From Epiperipatus broadwayi (taxonomy: Eukaryota > Onychophora > Udeonychophora > Euonychophora > Peripatidae): a stretch of DNA of 64,000 nt. The translations under genes and the position numbers were made by a program. The notes below the pieces were generated by a model that saw nothing but the letters and a program-made list of their open reading frames with translations, made no database searches and had not been told where the DNA came from. The stretch covers positions 817,001 through 881,000 of the forward strand of contig JAQFVV010012513.1 of the NCBI GenBank assembly GCA_028023455.1, given 5' to 3'. Shown in pieces: positions 45,250 through 58,612 of this stretch (position 1 is the stretch's first letter; every line of letters begins with the position of its first letter).

Positions 45250-47970
45250 ATTGTAAGTCAGAATCATCTATCTCGCTAACACACTGCAGAATTCAAACCC
45301 CAGACATAAAACTGAACATTCTAGGAGGGGTTGCCTTCTAGATATACTAAGTTCGAATATAAAGTCCAAATTTCACAGCGCCATCTACATGACAACGCAT
45401 CTGATGCCATTACTAGTATGACCTTTGACCAGTGCCTGGTGGTCAGGGAGAAACAAAAGACTCTATACTAAAAGAAGTTTGAGTGGCTAATTAACGTCTA
45501 TGGATTTACAAAAAAAATGCAGAAAATATATATATAGACCGAGACAGTGATAGGAATCACATAAAATAAGAGATCAAATTTAGTTTTAAATAATTTCACA
45601 AAATTTATTCATATAAATTATATATATAATGCCACTGTCTGCTTATATGAGACAGGGATGCATATTAAATAATTGTTGGCATTATATTCCCACAACTGAC
45701 ATAAAGACTTTAAAACAAAATGATGTATTCTATTCCTCAGGCTAATAGAATTACGATAATGTGCTTGACAAGATAGGAACATGTGCGAGGTGCTTTGAGC
45801 AATTATGCAAGTTTAAGAAAATATTTGAAATTAAGTGTTATAAAATATTTATTGATTTCGAGAATAGCACAAACAAAAGCTTACTAAGCAACAAAGTGGG
45901 AATGTGATCAAGGCATTTATTTGAGAATAATAATAATAGAGTTACATTGGGAGGTCAGTATTGCTGATAATGAATTTATTAAAGTTGGAGAGTGTGACAC
46001 GTTTAAGTCACGGATGCTTTGTAAAATAAATATAAAATAAAACAATATTGAAGATCCGGAATAATTATGGAGGGCATCTCACTGCTAACCCGTAGGAAAG
46101 TATTTTATGAACAGCCGAAACTTAGTGACTGTGTGACGATTGCATTTAATTCCCAGGGGTGTCATTTGGGACACCCTCTGCCTGGAAACTTGCAATAAGC
46201 GAAAATAATGGACTTTGCCATATAAAGAATCTTTGGAAAAATAAAACAAAGTGGTCTCAACAACCAATTCATTTACCAGCAATATGAGACTAGTGTATAT
46301 AAAAACATACTAAATGGGTTTTACTTGGATTAAGAGAAATGCCCAATCAAATTCTCCGAAATTCATTTAAAAGGGTCCACACATTCTTGACGTCAATGAT
46401 GAACTTTATAATTAAAGTAGAACATGATAATTAAAATAGAAAAATGCATGCTTGTGGGTTTGAAAAGTAAGTATAGATTTATATATGCAATCATGCAATT
46501 GGGGACACATTTAAATCACTGACCTCGCACATACTCTCATGGTAGATTAAAATCAATAACATGTAGATTTTAAACTATGTGATTATATTATATTAAAGAA
46601 AAGAATCGTCCTTGAACGAGTGATTTGCAAGATAATAAAATTAGAAAATTATAAATTTAAAATATGCCTTAATAGCGGTGTCTTACTTTCAATAAAGGGA
46701 ATAGTTCACTCGGTTGAAGACAATTCTGACACATTATCATAATAAAATAAAAGAAAGCTTTATAAATAGAAAATATTAACCCAAGGATAGAGAGCAAAAT
46801 GTTGAGTATATTTAAACACGTTAAAGAAATACATAATGAAGTTATGTGAAATATAAGAAAACAATGTTAAATAGCTATAGCATGTTAGTTAGAAAGCACA
46901 AGAGCTCTTGGGTTAATTTAGGGTTACCTCTGGAGAAGCATTTAGTTAGATTGATGGTCGGCAGGTTTTTATATAATTTAACAGCAAAATCTGTAAATGT
47001 TCATATTTTTGGTGGCAGCAGCAGCAGCAGTTCCGGGGTTTGTGTGATAACTTCCGATGGTCTACGGCAGCAGATGACCATTCCGGAGAGAAATAGCCTT
47101 CTTGCACTCTACTCTGTCATGTCAAGATTTACAAATTACTAGAATAGAACTCAGAATAATTTCTCTTAGAAACATTAGAAGAAAAAAACTGGAGAACAAA
47201 AGAAAAACATTCTTTTTATAGTAGATGTTAACAATAGAACTGCCCTGGAGCATTACAAAAATATATCGGACTTATCAGCTGTAATTAAATCTATTTCAAT
47301 GTCTAAAGGAATTCAACATTAATTAATTTCTTTTGTTAATTTCCCTGTCGACATTCGGATTACAAACTAGATTTAATTAGAAATTACTTTTATTAATTAA
47401 AGAAAACCTTAAGTGGACATCTTCTGTTTTTAGATAAAACTTATATAATATTAGCTAATTAAACTATTGTCCCTCATTTATTTTAAAGAAATATTTGGAA
47501 TGACTTTTATTAAATTAAACAAAAATTATTTTACTTTTAACTTGCAATATTTGAATCTATTTACTAAACGAATATTTACTAAATGAATTTTATTTTAAAT
47601 CAAAATATATTACGACAGTAATATATTTGTAAATAGATTCAAACAAAATAACTTTAACAATTTATAATTTTGATATGTTTTTAAAATGCATACCATAGTG
47701 TGTGCACAATTACGACTTATATAACCTACTTTTTAATAAATCAAAATTATGCGAACATATACATAATTATAATCTTTTATTTATTTGGGAATGACATATA
47801 TATAATATGAGCATTGTACTCGTGGTTTAAAATTAGGTGGGATTTTCGGTATATAAGCGTATTGCAAACACACTATGATAGATTGGGGTTCAAACTAAGG
47901 TATGAGGTAGGAAATAGGTGAGAAAAAATGAAATTAAGATCTGCAAAGCAGACCTTACTGTTTCACTATA
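45250..47970. other. No confirmed gene; less repetitive stretch
   Basis: Repeat families are scarce here and CpG is somewhat more frequent. A CAG trinucleotide run sits at 47,016-47,032. The plus frame at 46,846-47,142 begins with GTG, and translates the CAG run as Ser; it has no recognisable domain. A perfect TGACGTCA is at 46,388-46,395. Confidence 0.4.
47016..47032 (+). repeat. Short CAG repeat
   Basis: Five to six CAG units in a locally GC-richer 100 bp that also contains GGCAGCAGATGACC. No reading frame can be assigned. Confidence 0.7.
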
Positions 47971-47974
47971 AATC

Positions 47975-48875
47975 ACCAATATAACATATTTCATGCTAAA
48001 CCATCAATCATAAGTTGATCTAGATTACCATCTCCACACATATATGCTTTAAGTACTCAGATATATATTAAGCTAGCCAATCTTCATACTTTAATGGATA
48101 GACTTCAATCTACTCCACACTCAAACTCTTCAACCGTCCATCTAATTGAAAATCAGATGATGGAAAGCTCAAAGGCCACCCTGAGGCTGAGATTCTTGTC
48201 ACACCTCTGTTGACCTAAGATCAATCTGACCCCTCAGGTACAGAACATAATCCATTTAAAACATATACAAGGGATGTGCAGACATCTTTACTATCTAATA
48301 ACTGAAACACAGGCTTATTAAATACCTATGTCTATATATGTAATATATAGAGTATATGAGCACAGACTATTACACGACCCACCACTCTCCACTCTATCTC
48401 ATAGCCTAGATATACTTGAACACATATATGTGAAAAAGATAAATATTCACCAATATACATATTTCATGCTAAACCAGCAATCATTCGTTGGTCCAGATTA
48501 CCATCTCCACACATATATGCTGTAAGTGCTCATATATATATATATATATATTGAGATAACCAATCTTGTATATGTATTAAATGGATTATGTCTTTACATG
48601 AGGGTTCAGTTTGACCTTAGGTCAACATGGGTGTGACAAGAATCTTGGCCTCAGGATGGCCTTTGAGCATTCCATCATCAGATTTTCAATTAGATGAACG
48701 GTTGAAGAATTGGAGTGTGGAGTAGAATGAAGCCTGCTCATTAAAGTATGAGGATTGGCTATCTTAATATATATCTGAGCAGTTATAGCATATATGTGTG
48801 GAGATGGTAATCTGGACCAACTGATGATTGCTGGTTTAGCATGAAATACGTTTATTGGTGATTATTTATCTTTTC
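47975..48875. repeat. Nested D1-family palindrome
   Basis: Arms 47,975-48,280 and 48,575-48,875 are inverted: TTGGTCCAGATTACCATCTC-type core with GAGATGGTAATCTGGACCAA, ACTTCAATCTACTCCACACT with AGTGTGGAGTAGAATGAAG-type, TTGAAAATCAGATGATGG with CCATCATCAGATTTTCAA, and TGACCTAAGATCAATCTGAC with TTGACCTTAGGTCAA. The loop 48,295-48,560 is another D1 copy in the same orientation as the left arm. Confidence 0.75.
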
Positions 48876-48879
48876 GACA

Positions 48880-50732
48880 TGGGTGTGATCAAGTGTATCA
48901 GTGCTATGAGATAGAGTGGAGAGTGGTGGGTCGTGTAAATAGGCTATATATAAATGAGCTTTCTTTACGCCTATATTGTAATGTATCTCATTCTTGTTAC
49001 CAAATTTACTGTTAATCGCTATTTATATCTGGGATAGCGAATGCAAGTGGTTATTTTGTATTAGCTGAGTAATCTTGTTGAAATATTTATAACTTTATTT
49101 GGTTCACTAGTCGTGACCAGAAATTAGTGTGTACATATATTATATGATTTTTATAAATAATAAATTATTCTATATAGCAGATATATATATATTGAACCAT
49201 ATTGAAATATGTGTAGTTCATGAATGTTTTGGCATTTGGTAATATTTTAAAAACTAAAATTAAAATTTAAAAATCGTTCAAAAGACACAATTTAGTTTTT
49301 TTTAGTTAATATAATTTATTTTAGATAGTATAATGAAAGTTATTTGTGCATTTAGTATTATCTATTTAGTTAACAATAAAAGATGAAATTGGAAGGAATA
49401 AAAATACTTGCAGATTATTAATCTAGATAAATAAAGACAATTCCAAACGCAAGAGATTACAACCAAAGTTTTAACGCTAATTAAAGAAAGCAGAAATAAT
49501 TGATAAAAAGGAAAACTTTGTAACAAAAAAGAAAAATAAATGTACTAGATATCAACTTGTATTTTGATAACAAAAGATAAGAATATATGCAGCAGAAATC
49601 TAAAAAACTGACCTGAGGTTATAAAAAAGGAGGAAAACTGCAAACAGGATCTTTTTACTAAAGGTTTCATGCACCCTGGATGGGTGAGAGAATGGGGCCT
49701 AATTGTGGCTCCCTTGTTCTCTCAACTATAAAAAAAATTCAGGAATATTCATTTGCTGAACCAATGCATGAGGTGTGAATAGAAACCGGAGCATTTTGCA
49801 GACACCTTTTCTTGTCATAAAGAGGTTATACAAAAGCTTCATATCTAGCCATACCTTGCAATTGATGATAAACATAAAAAATGTCAACAGAAAAAATCAG
49901 TTAACTTCCAATGAGCTTGGGATCCCTAGAAATATATGTATGCTTCAAGAATCTATGGTCTACACAAACTTATCAGTAAGCTACTATTGTTCATACTTTG
50001 ATTTGTGACTAATTGAATGTTTGCAAAGTATTTTTAACTAGGAAGCTTCTAATACCAATATAGACATTTGTCTAGGAGAAAACTTAAATGTAATATTAAC
50101 TGTTTTAATTATTTGATTAATGTTATCTAAGTTAGTATGTGTATATTCATTCAATTCTATTAATAATTTGTTGCTAAATATTTTAATTGTTTTAATAAAA
50201 TATTTAGCATTGATATAACACTTTTGGTCTACATTGTTAATTTTAGTTATTAGAATTTATTATGTATAAATCATCTTTCCCAATATGCTTGTTTAATAGT
50301 TAAGCCTAGAGAAATTTCTTTTTAAAAATATTAAATTTAGTTATTTACTGCGAATCTGCTCGATGAACGTTAGCGAATCTACAGATTCTGGTGCCTTCAT
50401 AAATAAATAAAAAAACTGACTCTGTCAGAAATTTGAGCTGCATGAAATTATTAGGTCAGTTAATCAAGAAATATAACTATGTTCTTAAGATATCTAAACT
50501 CATACATGAATAGAAGATTCTTCTTTTTCATAGTTTCATTAATTAGCACTTTATAGTTTTCAATATAAGACCGAAATGCAAAATGTAAAATGTTCAAATA
50601 TATATAATAGTGTGGCAGGACCTATTCTTCATATGCTAGAATTGACATGTACTCTCTTCCATCAATAGTTAATGAAAGAAAGTATGTGTCAGTTCAAGCA
50701 AATGTGTGAAAAATACTGCCTTCAATAATATT

Positions 50733-50760
<28 letters not shown>
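48880..50760. other. No gene seen
   Basis: The first 80 bases (GTGCTATGAGATAGAGTGGA, GAGTGGTGGGTCGTGT) belong to the D1 family. The rest is AT-rich sequence. The frame at 49,775-50,008 has no recognisable domain. Confidence 0.4.
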
Positions 50761-50764
<4 letters not shown>

Positions 50765-50765
50765 G
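50731..50765. repeat. (AC)n(AT)n microsatellite
   Basis: Compound dinucleotide run directly abutting the T1 element. Confidence 0.9.
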
Positions 50766-51377
50766 ATAGGCTTTTTGGCACATGGGTTTGTGCCTTTGTC
50801 AAATGTTAAGCATCTATTTTAATGTTAACCAATTTTTGTAGACAAAGATGTAATCATTGCAATATGATTTACTACAGTCATACAGGACACAGAAAAATAT
50901 AGGAGCCAAAAAAACTTAACAATGCAATTAATATATAAGATAATAATTTTGCTTGATTCATTCATTATTTAACATATGGACATAAAATAGATGCTACAAA
51001 ATATTAAACCTTTAAATTATATTAAAGAACCATAAAGAAGACAAATATATGAAATATATTATATTAAGCATAACTTAAATAATTGTATGAATATTTATAA
51101 AACTTCAATAAATTTAGTAAACAACTAATAAGGTGGCATACTTATAGTTGTACAAAGTTTTTTTTTTATATTCTGTAATTTTTTATATCATACAGTCATT
51201 TTTTTTTCAATTTTTAGTCTGTATAAATTTATTCTTTTATTTTGTTATTGCTTTTATTTTACTTCTATTGTAGGACTCTACATTGTATTCTATGTGTAAT
51301 AATTGGTTAACTTTAAATAAGATGTTTAATATTTGAGAAGGGTATAATACCATTTGCAAAAAAGCCTTTTTTATATA
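50766..51377. repeat. TIR element T1, about 90 bp arms
   Basis: Left end AGGCTTTTTGGCACATGGGT, TGTCAAATGTTAAGCATCTA, TTAATGTTAACCAATTTTTG pairs with right end GGTTAACTTTAAATAAGATG, TTAATATTTGAGAAGGGTAT, ATTTGCAAAAAAGCCTTTTT. The 430 bp between has no open frame. Non-autonomous DNA-transposon-like or foldback element. The 17,815 copy shares both ends. Confidence 0.65.
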
Positions 51378-51399
51378 ACTATTATTCTATATTGTACCA

Positions 51400-52015
51400 A
51401 GCAGTCCATTTCTTTTAAATACTGAGGGCCCCACTAGTCCACTGGCGACCTAGAAAATTTGATTTACAGTGATCAAAAAGTTGATGGTGATAAATGGTGC
51501 CAGATGGACTCAGGGAGAGAAAGAGATTTTAAACATTGTCCATCAATTAAGGGACAGGACACAGCAACAATATTCCAAAAGAAATATAATTATGAATAAT
51601 TTTAAAGTTTATTGAATTTAAAACAACGTTAATCAAACAAAATATCAAAGTTTGACCTACATTCCTCCATCTTGTTTATCAGAAGTGTAAGTGAATATTA
51701 TAGCATCACAGGTAATTTTGTTTGTTCACCTAAACATTAAAGGGGTTTATAATTTATTTCTGCCAGTGATTTATCTTAACAAATTTCACTTTCCTTTACT
51801 TAGAGATTTAAAAAAAAGATCTTGTAAGGAAGTCAATGAACAGTGCAGACCCTGTAAAACATAGAGATATAATAGAAATGTCATATGCCTGTAATCACTC
51901 ATAAGAAATCAATTTATGGCTTTTAAGGTTAACTCCAACAAGGCAAGAAAAAAGATTATGGTTTTACATAATCTTAAATAGAAAAAAAAAATATCTGTGG
52001 TTTAAAAAATCCCGA
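51400..52015. other. No gene seen
   Basis: Featureless AT-rich sequence. Confidence 0.35.
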
Positions 52016-52019
52016 AATA

Positions 52020-52510
52020 TATAACCGATAAATCACTAGCCAAAGATTTATGGTCTGCATGAAATGCAAACATATATTAAACTAATTTATACCATTATTT
52101 GTTTTTCTACTATAGGCATTTTCAATAAGTATCAACTTATTTTTATTCTACTCTTCCATATTACAGACTTTCATATCCACCACTCTCTAGTCTACCTCAT
52201 AACACTCATCAGATTTTCAATTGCATGGATGGTTGAACAGTTGAAGTGCACTGAAGCCTGTCCATTAAAGTATGAGGATTGGTTATCTTAATATATATCT
52301 GAGCACTTATTGCATATATGTGTGGAGATGATAATCTGGACCAACAGATAATTGCTGGATTAGCATGAAATACATATATTGGTAATTATTTATCTTTTCA
52401 ACAAATATGTGTTCAAGTGGTGTGCTGTGTAAAAGTCTGTGCTCATATACTCTATATATTACATATATTGATACAGGTATATAATAAGCCTGTATTTCAG
52501 TTCTTCCATA
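52020..52510. repeat. D1-family copies
   Basis: A short core copy at 52,030-52,080 is followed by a longer one at 52,180-52,510: CAGATTTTCAATTGCATGGA, ACTGAAGCCTGTCCATTAAA, TGTGTGGAGATGATAATCTG, GACCAACAGATAATTGCTGG, and the terminal GTCTGTGCTCATATACTCTA. Same order as the right arm of the 48 kb palindrome. The short frame at 52,064-52,291 falls in it. Confidence 0.65.
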
Positions 52511-52864
52511 TTCTACTTGAACTTCCTTTTCTAATTTTTAATACTATTTAAATTTGTTAAATTCTTTATCAAGTATATAAGTAGCCAAAGGTTACAATAA
52601 ACTTTTATTACTACAGTCAGAAGTGAACATATTTTTGGTACTATTTTTTATTTAATGTTACCTCTCTTGCACCTGCAATATAACTTATAATAAATTTAGG
52701 ACATTAGTCTGCAATGCAGTAAGTTTTGTTAAGTGTAAAGTTTCAGTCAAGAAGTAGTGATATTTTTGTAACCATAATTCAATGGGTTAGGGGGTTATGA
52801 GATGATATTATTGCATTAAACATCACATGATCCCTATCTCTTATACTAGCACATAATTGTTAGT

Positions 52865-52961
52865 AAACAAGGCAAAACTCTCCATACAGTAGTGCCACCC
52901 TCCATTGATTACTCTGGTTGGCACAGGGTGGCACTACTGTATGGAGAGTTTTGCCTTGTTT
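52865..52961. repeat. Perfect 36 bp hairpin, FB1 family
   Basis: AAACAAGGCAAAACTCTCCA to GTGCCACCC (52,865-52,900) is the exact reverse complement of 52,926-52,961. The 25-base loop CTCCATTGATTACTCTGG matches the loop of the 19,085 copy. The perfect arms make it the youngest FB1 copy in the window. The 68-codon frame over it is an artefact. Confidence 0.9.
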
Positions 52962-52964
52962 ATG

Positions 52965-54130
52965 ATCTTATTGCCTTTTGATTCACATTTGAATGTATCT
53001 AAAATTACTGTTATTTTATTTGATTTTAAAATTCACCTCAGCAGAATTGAATATACAACATTAGATATGAAGCTTGAAGACCATAATTTACTTAGTGTTT
53101 ATAAAATTTAAGCAAAAAAAAAACAAAAACCTGAGCTAGCTATATGTCAGATAACCATCATTAAATGTAAATATAGAATGGATCCACCTACATTTAACTT
53201 CTGATCATATATAAGCATAACATTTAAATGTACTAACACAAAGAGCACGATTTATGTATACCAACATAATTTCAAGACAACTATAAACTGTTCTGAATTC
53301 ACTATAATTAATTAGAGGGAAGGCTGAGCCTCATATTTAATAACCCCTAAATGTTAAATTAATCTTCAATTAATAGATATAACTGTAAGAGTCAGACTGT
53401 TGTCTGGGATGCCTAGCTGAATTTTAAAATTAATCCTAGAAGGTTTATTCAATTAGCCTAGACCAGGTTACAAAGTTATATAAATTAAATTTATTTCTAG
53501 ATTATATTCAAGTTCTCTTATTTTATATTAGTTTTATCTTTATTTAATTACCGTCATTTTATTTATAGAACATATTTAAGCATTTCTGACTACTTGGGTT
53601 TTCAACAAGTTCAAAATACATATTTTGAAATATTGTTATGGTTTAATATAAGTTCTTCATGTATTCTATTATTTCAAATAATCTGGATGGCCCAATTAAG
53701 GTGGATCAGTGGTAAAAAATAAGCTAGTGTTGCCTAGTAAATAAAATTCATAAAGAAATTGTTGAAAGATATCTCGATATTTAATTTATAATAAAATGTC
53801 CTTTTTGTAATTAGAATTAATTTAAAATATATTTTGCAAATTGCTTGTCAGCTTTATAAATTTGCATCTTTACTAAAGGTTTTACACTTACTTGAGTAAG
53901 ATTTTAGAATAAATTTTGTCTTTATGTTAATTCAAGGAATGGCTTAGTTTTTAAAAAAGAAATTTGAAACATGTTATTAATATATAGGAATTTACTTGCC
54001 TATTTTATTGCTATTTTCTTTTATTAATATTCTTTATTTTTTTTATGTATATATTTGTAGTTTTGTTTTACGGAGCAACAACGACTTACTGAACCGCATC
54101 ATTTGAATATTTATTTGGGTGATAAAGACC
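52965..54130. other. AT-rich, no gene seen
   Basis: No frame, RNA or named repeat. Confidence 0.35.
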
Positions 54131-54870
<740 letters not shown>

Positions 54871-55079
54871 GTTTTTCTTTTTAATAGAAAATTTAATATA
54901 TTCAGTATTAAATGGCAAATTAAGTACCATGAAAGAACGTAGGAGGAAAATATTTTTTTATATTTATAATTAATATTTGAAATACATGCACTGTATTTAT
55001 ACTTTAAGCTAGATGTCATTAAAGGGTTTTGAATCCACATTTTCAAGCTCCCTTTAGTCATCTATTACTTCTTATAGAA

Positions 55080-55265
55080 CTGATACACATGACCACATAC
55101 ATGTGAAAAGGTAAATGATCTCCAATATAATATATTTCATGCTGAACCAGCACTCATCAGTTGGTCCGGATCAACTCGATTTATATTAAGGTAGCAAATC
55201 TTCAAATTTCAATGGACAGGCTTCAATCCTCTCCAGTCTCCAACTCTATAGCCTTTGATATTATT
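55080..55265 (+). repeat. D1-family copy
   Basis: ACTGATACACATGACCACAT, TTTCATGCTGAACCAGCACT, CATCAGTTGGTCCGGATCAA and AATGGACAGGCTTCAATCCT in family order, matching 47,985-48,110. Confidence 0.65.
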
Positions 55266-55524
55266 TAGTAAGGCATAATAGTGTTAATCATTGTCACAAT
55301 AAATAAAAGATGTCAATTAAACAGACTAATTATATATGGAAGAATTTAAATAAATAATACTTCTGTAAATATATAATACAAATATAATATAACAATTTTT
55401 CAATTGTTAATACAGAGTTTCTTTAATATAAATAAATAAAATAATAACTAAATAATATTTCCAAGCATTTTCAACTCTTACTAGTCCTTATCAAGACAGT
55501 GTAAAAAATTTTATTTTCTTCTAG

Positions 55525-56380
55525 ATGATGAATTTAACATTTCATTGTATTGGCCAAGAACAACTAATTGGAAAGCTGGTTAATTTCGAATTCATAGCAC
55601 AAGATGAACTTTGTATAAGATATGATTCTTTAATTTTGCGTTTTTTATCATGTGTTTTGTGCATTAATATTGTAAAATTCTTTGGACTACATATATGGCG
55701 CTTGGATAAAGAATTTATATCAGTATATTTGTACAAAAGATGGGATGATTGTGTTAAGAGGATTATTGAGTGTTATAGTAGTAAGGAATGGGATAAAAGA
55801 ATAAATTTATTAATAAAGACTAGGGAGTTAGAGAAATGGAGAAATAGTATGGAGAGTAAAAAGAGTTTAAATATATATATAGAAATAAATAGAATATTAG
55901 GTGTGAGTTAATATATGATAATAGTAAGGAAAGTAGTTTATTGTTTAAGACTCGAACGGGATCTTTAGCTCTAAAAGAATATACATGTAAATGGAAAAAT
56001 ATGGGTGATTTATTTTGTAAATTATGTAAGGAAGGAATTGAAAATATTAAGTATTTGTTAATTGAATGTAAATGCTTGAAAACAGAAAGGGTACATATAA
56101 TGAAGTTGTGGAAAAATAAATATGAAAAGAGTGATTATACAGAAAGTGAATTATTGGTTTTTATGCTGGGTTTGGGAAAAGATAAGGGGGATTTAGATAT
56201 AAAGGTTATAGAGTTGACAAAAATTATGTTGTGGAAATGGGATAGAGCAGATTATGGGTAAATTTAGGGTGGGGAATGTAAAAGAAAGTGGCTAACAGGT
56301 TTATCTGGGCATAATTGCTGAGATATTCTTGACTTCGTTTAAGGAGAAGCCATAATACATCACATCACATCACATCACAT
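55525..56380 (+). pseudogene. LINE C-terminus with zinc-finger tail
   Basis: The first open piece (55,525-55,911) is the lysine-rich region after the reverse transcriptase (WDDCVKRIIECYSSKEW, ELEKWRNSMESKKSL). One frame shift near 55,905 leads into the second (to 56,261), which reads ELIYDNSKESSLLFKTRTGS, then CKLCKEGIENIKYLLIECKC and ends LWKWDRADYG. The YDNSxxSSLLFxxRxGxL block followed by CxxC...H-like...C is the C-terminal zinc-knuckle tail of a widespread invertebrate LINE family. Here the expected His is replaced (IKYLLIEC), so the knuckle may be broken. The 3' UTR ends in an (ACATC)n tail at 56,357-56,379. The 5' part, with endonuclease and RT, is absent. The ATG at 55,525 follows TTTTCTTCTAG but is not a convincing real start. 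Confidence 0.75.
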
Positions 56381-56384
56381 ATTA

Positions 56385-57450
56385 TTTTATTTATTTATAT
56401 TTAAGAAACTCTGTAATAACAATTGACGAATTGTTATATTATATATTGAAGAATTTGTAATTTTTGGATTGGGTAGTATAGTCGTAGTCTTATAAAATAT
56501 ATCTCTGGTGTTCAATATGTTTTAGGATTTTTTTTATATTTTTCTTTTTTGTGTTTTCCACGATGTTGATAATAATAATAATAGTATTGTTTGGATTTTT
56601 TTTTTCATTACAATCCTCGAAACCAAAATAAATACAGAAGATAAATATAAATCATACACTTTTATATATAGAAATATTTTAAAAAAAGAGATGATAATAA
56701 TATATTGGAAAATAAAAAAAAATTCCACATGGTTAAACTAGTTGCAGTGCCTTGTGTGTGACGTTTGAGCATCGTAAAGACAGAGCGTCATCCTACTATC
56801 TTATCTGTGGAGTTTAAACATTATCAGTGAGCTAAATCATAACGCGACATAAAAATAAATTCTTTTTAACCGAGCTAGATAATAGAAAAAAACAACAGTT
56901 GATTGTAGCTTTAAATTTAATAGCAATTGGAGAGTAATAAATTAAGATTTGAGAATACAAAAAACGCTTCAATAATGAAAAGTTCAAATCATTTTAATTC
57001 TTTGATTGAAGACATATGGAGTTTACAGGAAATATGGTCGTACACCTTCGGTAGTAATTTGCGATTTATTTATTAGAACTTATTGTAATATCTCAATACT
57101 TCGAGATATATCACTGAAATTGATTAATTTGGAAGATAAGAGTAAAACTTTGCGAACACTAAATCAGACATTATATACAAACACACACGCGCATGTACAT
57201 ACACATATATTATAAGTTGCACATAAAATTTGTCACTTAATTAAGCTGTTGGCATAAAATATATGTATAGGAAAAAAAAGAGTTAATCTGACGCAGAAGA
57301 GAAACTTTGTTTATTTTAAATATACACATAGTCGTAAAACCTCAGGGTTGAGACCTATAATTTTGCAAATAAAACCGACATTAATATTTATGAAAGAAGC
57401 GCAAATAAATAAAATCATTTAATACATTTAAAAGATTCTTTATAAACATA
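56385..57450. other. No gene seen
   Basis: AT-rich DNA. The frame at 57,006-57,215 has no recognisable domain. Confidence 0.35.
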
Positions 57451-57479
57451 TTTTAAATATTATTTTGATTACGTTAGTC

Positions 57480-57620
57480 AGCGAATTTTAATTCGGAGAA
57501 AAAAAAGTCGCTCACTCTTAGTGACGCTCTGACGTCATAGACTATTTGCTGTGATGAAGCGAAAAATCCTTGTCGCATTTCATCGCTATCACTTGCTCGA
57601 TTCTTCACTACTAAAATGCT
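57480..57620. promoter_or_regulatory. CpG-richer patch with CRE-type site
   Basis: About nine CpG within 130 bases, against a CpG-poor background, with a perfect TGACGTCA at 57,530-57,537 and a nearby GTGACGCTC half-site. No open frame follows. It may be a regulatory patch or an unrecognised repeat edge. Confidence 0.3.
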
Positions 57621-58039
57621 TAGCAGCTTATCCTTTTATATGCTTTTTTATATCTATATAAATAAGTAAAAAAATAAATATAGCGATTTTCAAACTATGG
57701 CAAATAATTTCGTATCACATGATCATACAGACACAATAGTATTTTCGATATAGATTCAAGACTTGTAGAATGTTGCCCTCTTTCCGTAAAATGCAGATTG
57801 CATTTAATTTTATTTACTCTATATCCAAAAGTAGATATGTGATTATTTACTGATCATCCCTAAATGACTGAGTACGTTGGTTATTATTATCTGAAAAAAA
57901 TCAGGATTATGGGCCGGGGCAGCTTAATGCTATAATTACATGACAATAGCTATACTGTAATTTTAACCATAGGATGACATTAAACGTTGAGGAATCAATA
58001 ATTCAAGCATTCTGTATGTATCTTAGCCTTTCAGGATTA

Positions 58040-58265
58040 TATTTGTCATCGTCATCATTATTTTCAACCGCAGGTCGAAGGTTTCTTCAAGTTTAATTCA
58101 GTTTCTCTCTTCTCCATATTACACTAGCAAATTATCTATCCTTCATGTATATAGTCTTCTTCTAGATTATCATTTGGGATCCAGTTTAAGATTTCAATTG
58201 TCCATCTATTATCATCTCTTCTAGCAATGTGTCTAGCCCAGCTCCAATTTCAGTCAATTTCATGG
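58040..58265 (-). pseudogene. Short RTE 3' end
   Basis: Plus-strand view shows the GTCATCGTCATCATTATT tail, then ACCGCAGGTCGAAGGTTTCT, ATTTGGGATCCAGTTTAAGA and TCTAGCAATGTGTCTAGCCC, in the order of the 39,970 copy. Truncated at about 225 bp. Confidence 0.65.
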
Positions 58266-58269
58266 AGCA

Positions 58270-58612
58270 GTGGTAATGCTTCTAATTTTATATGACTTAG
58301 ATTTGTATCAGTACTGGGTAAATTTTGAAATTTTTTTAGGTTTAGAATAGCAGAAATGCTTTTGTTTTTCAAGAAGTTAGGCAATTACCAAATCAACTAT
58401 CCATTTAACTAGACGGTAAAATAAGGACTGCAAAATATCCGAGCTTTTACTAACTGAAAATTCATAAGAAAGCCAAGTAATTCCTTTCCTTGCAATATTT
58501 TTAGATAAGTATGGCACTGTTGAAGATACTTTGATCCTGCAATCTTCTATTTTTAAGCTGTTTTATATTTTGCTTCACACACACGCACACACACTTGCTT
58601 TTATATATATAT
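58270..58612. other. Flank of the LTR element
   Basis: AT-rich DNA ending in a (CA)n and TATATATAT tract directly before the 5' LTR. No gene. Confidence 0.4.

Noticed and set aside
46846-47142. 98-codon frame with a Ser run
   Set aside because: Starts with GTG, reads a CAG repeat as Ser, and has no recognisable domain or splice context.
55500-55911. Host exon with a splice acceptor before ATG at 55,525
   Set aside because: The product matches the post-RT region and C-terminal tail of a LINE and ends in a LINE 3' tail.
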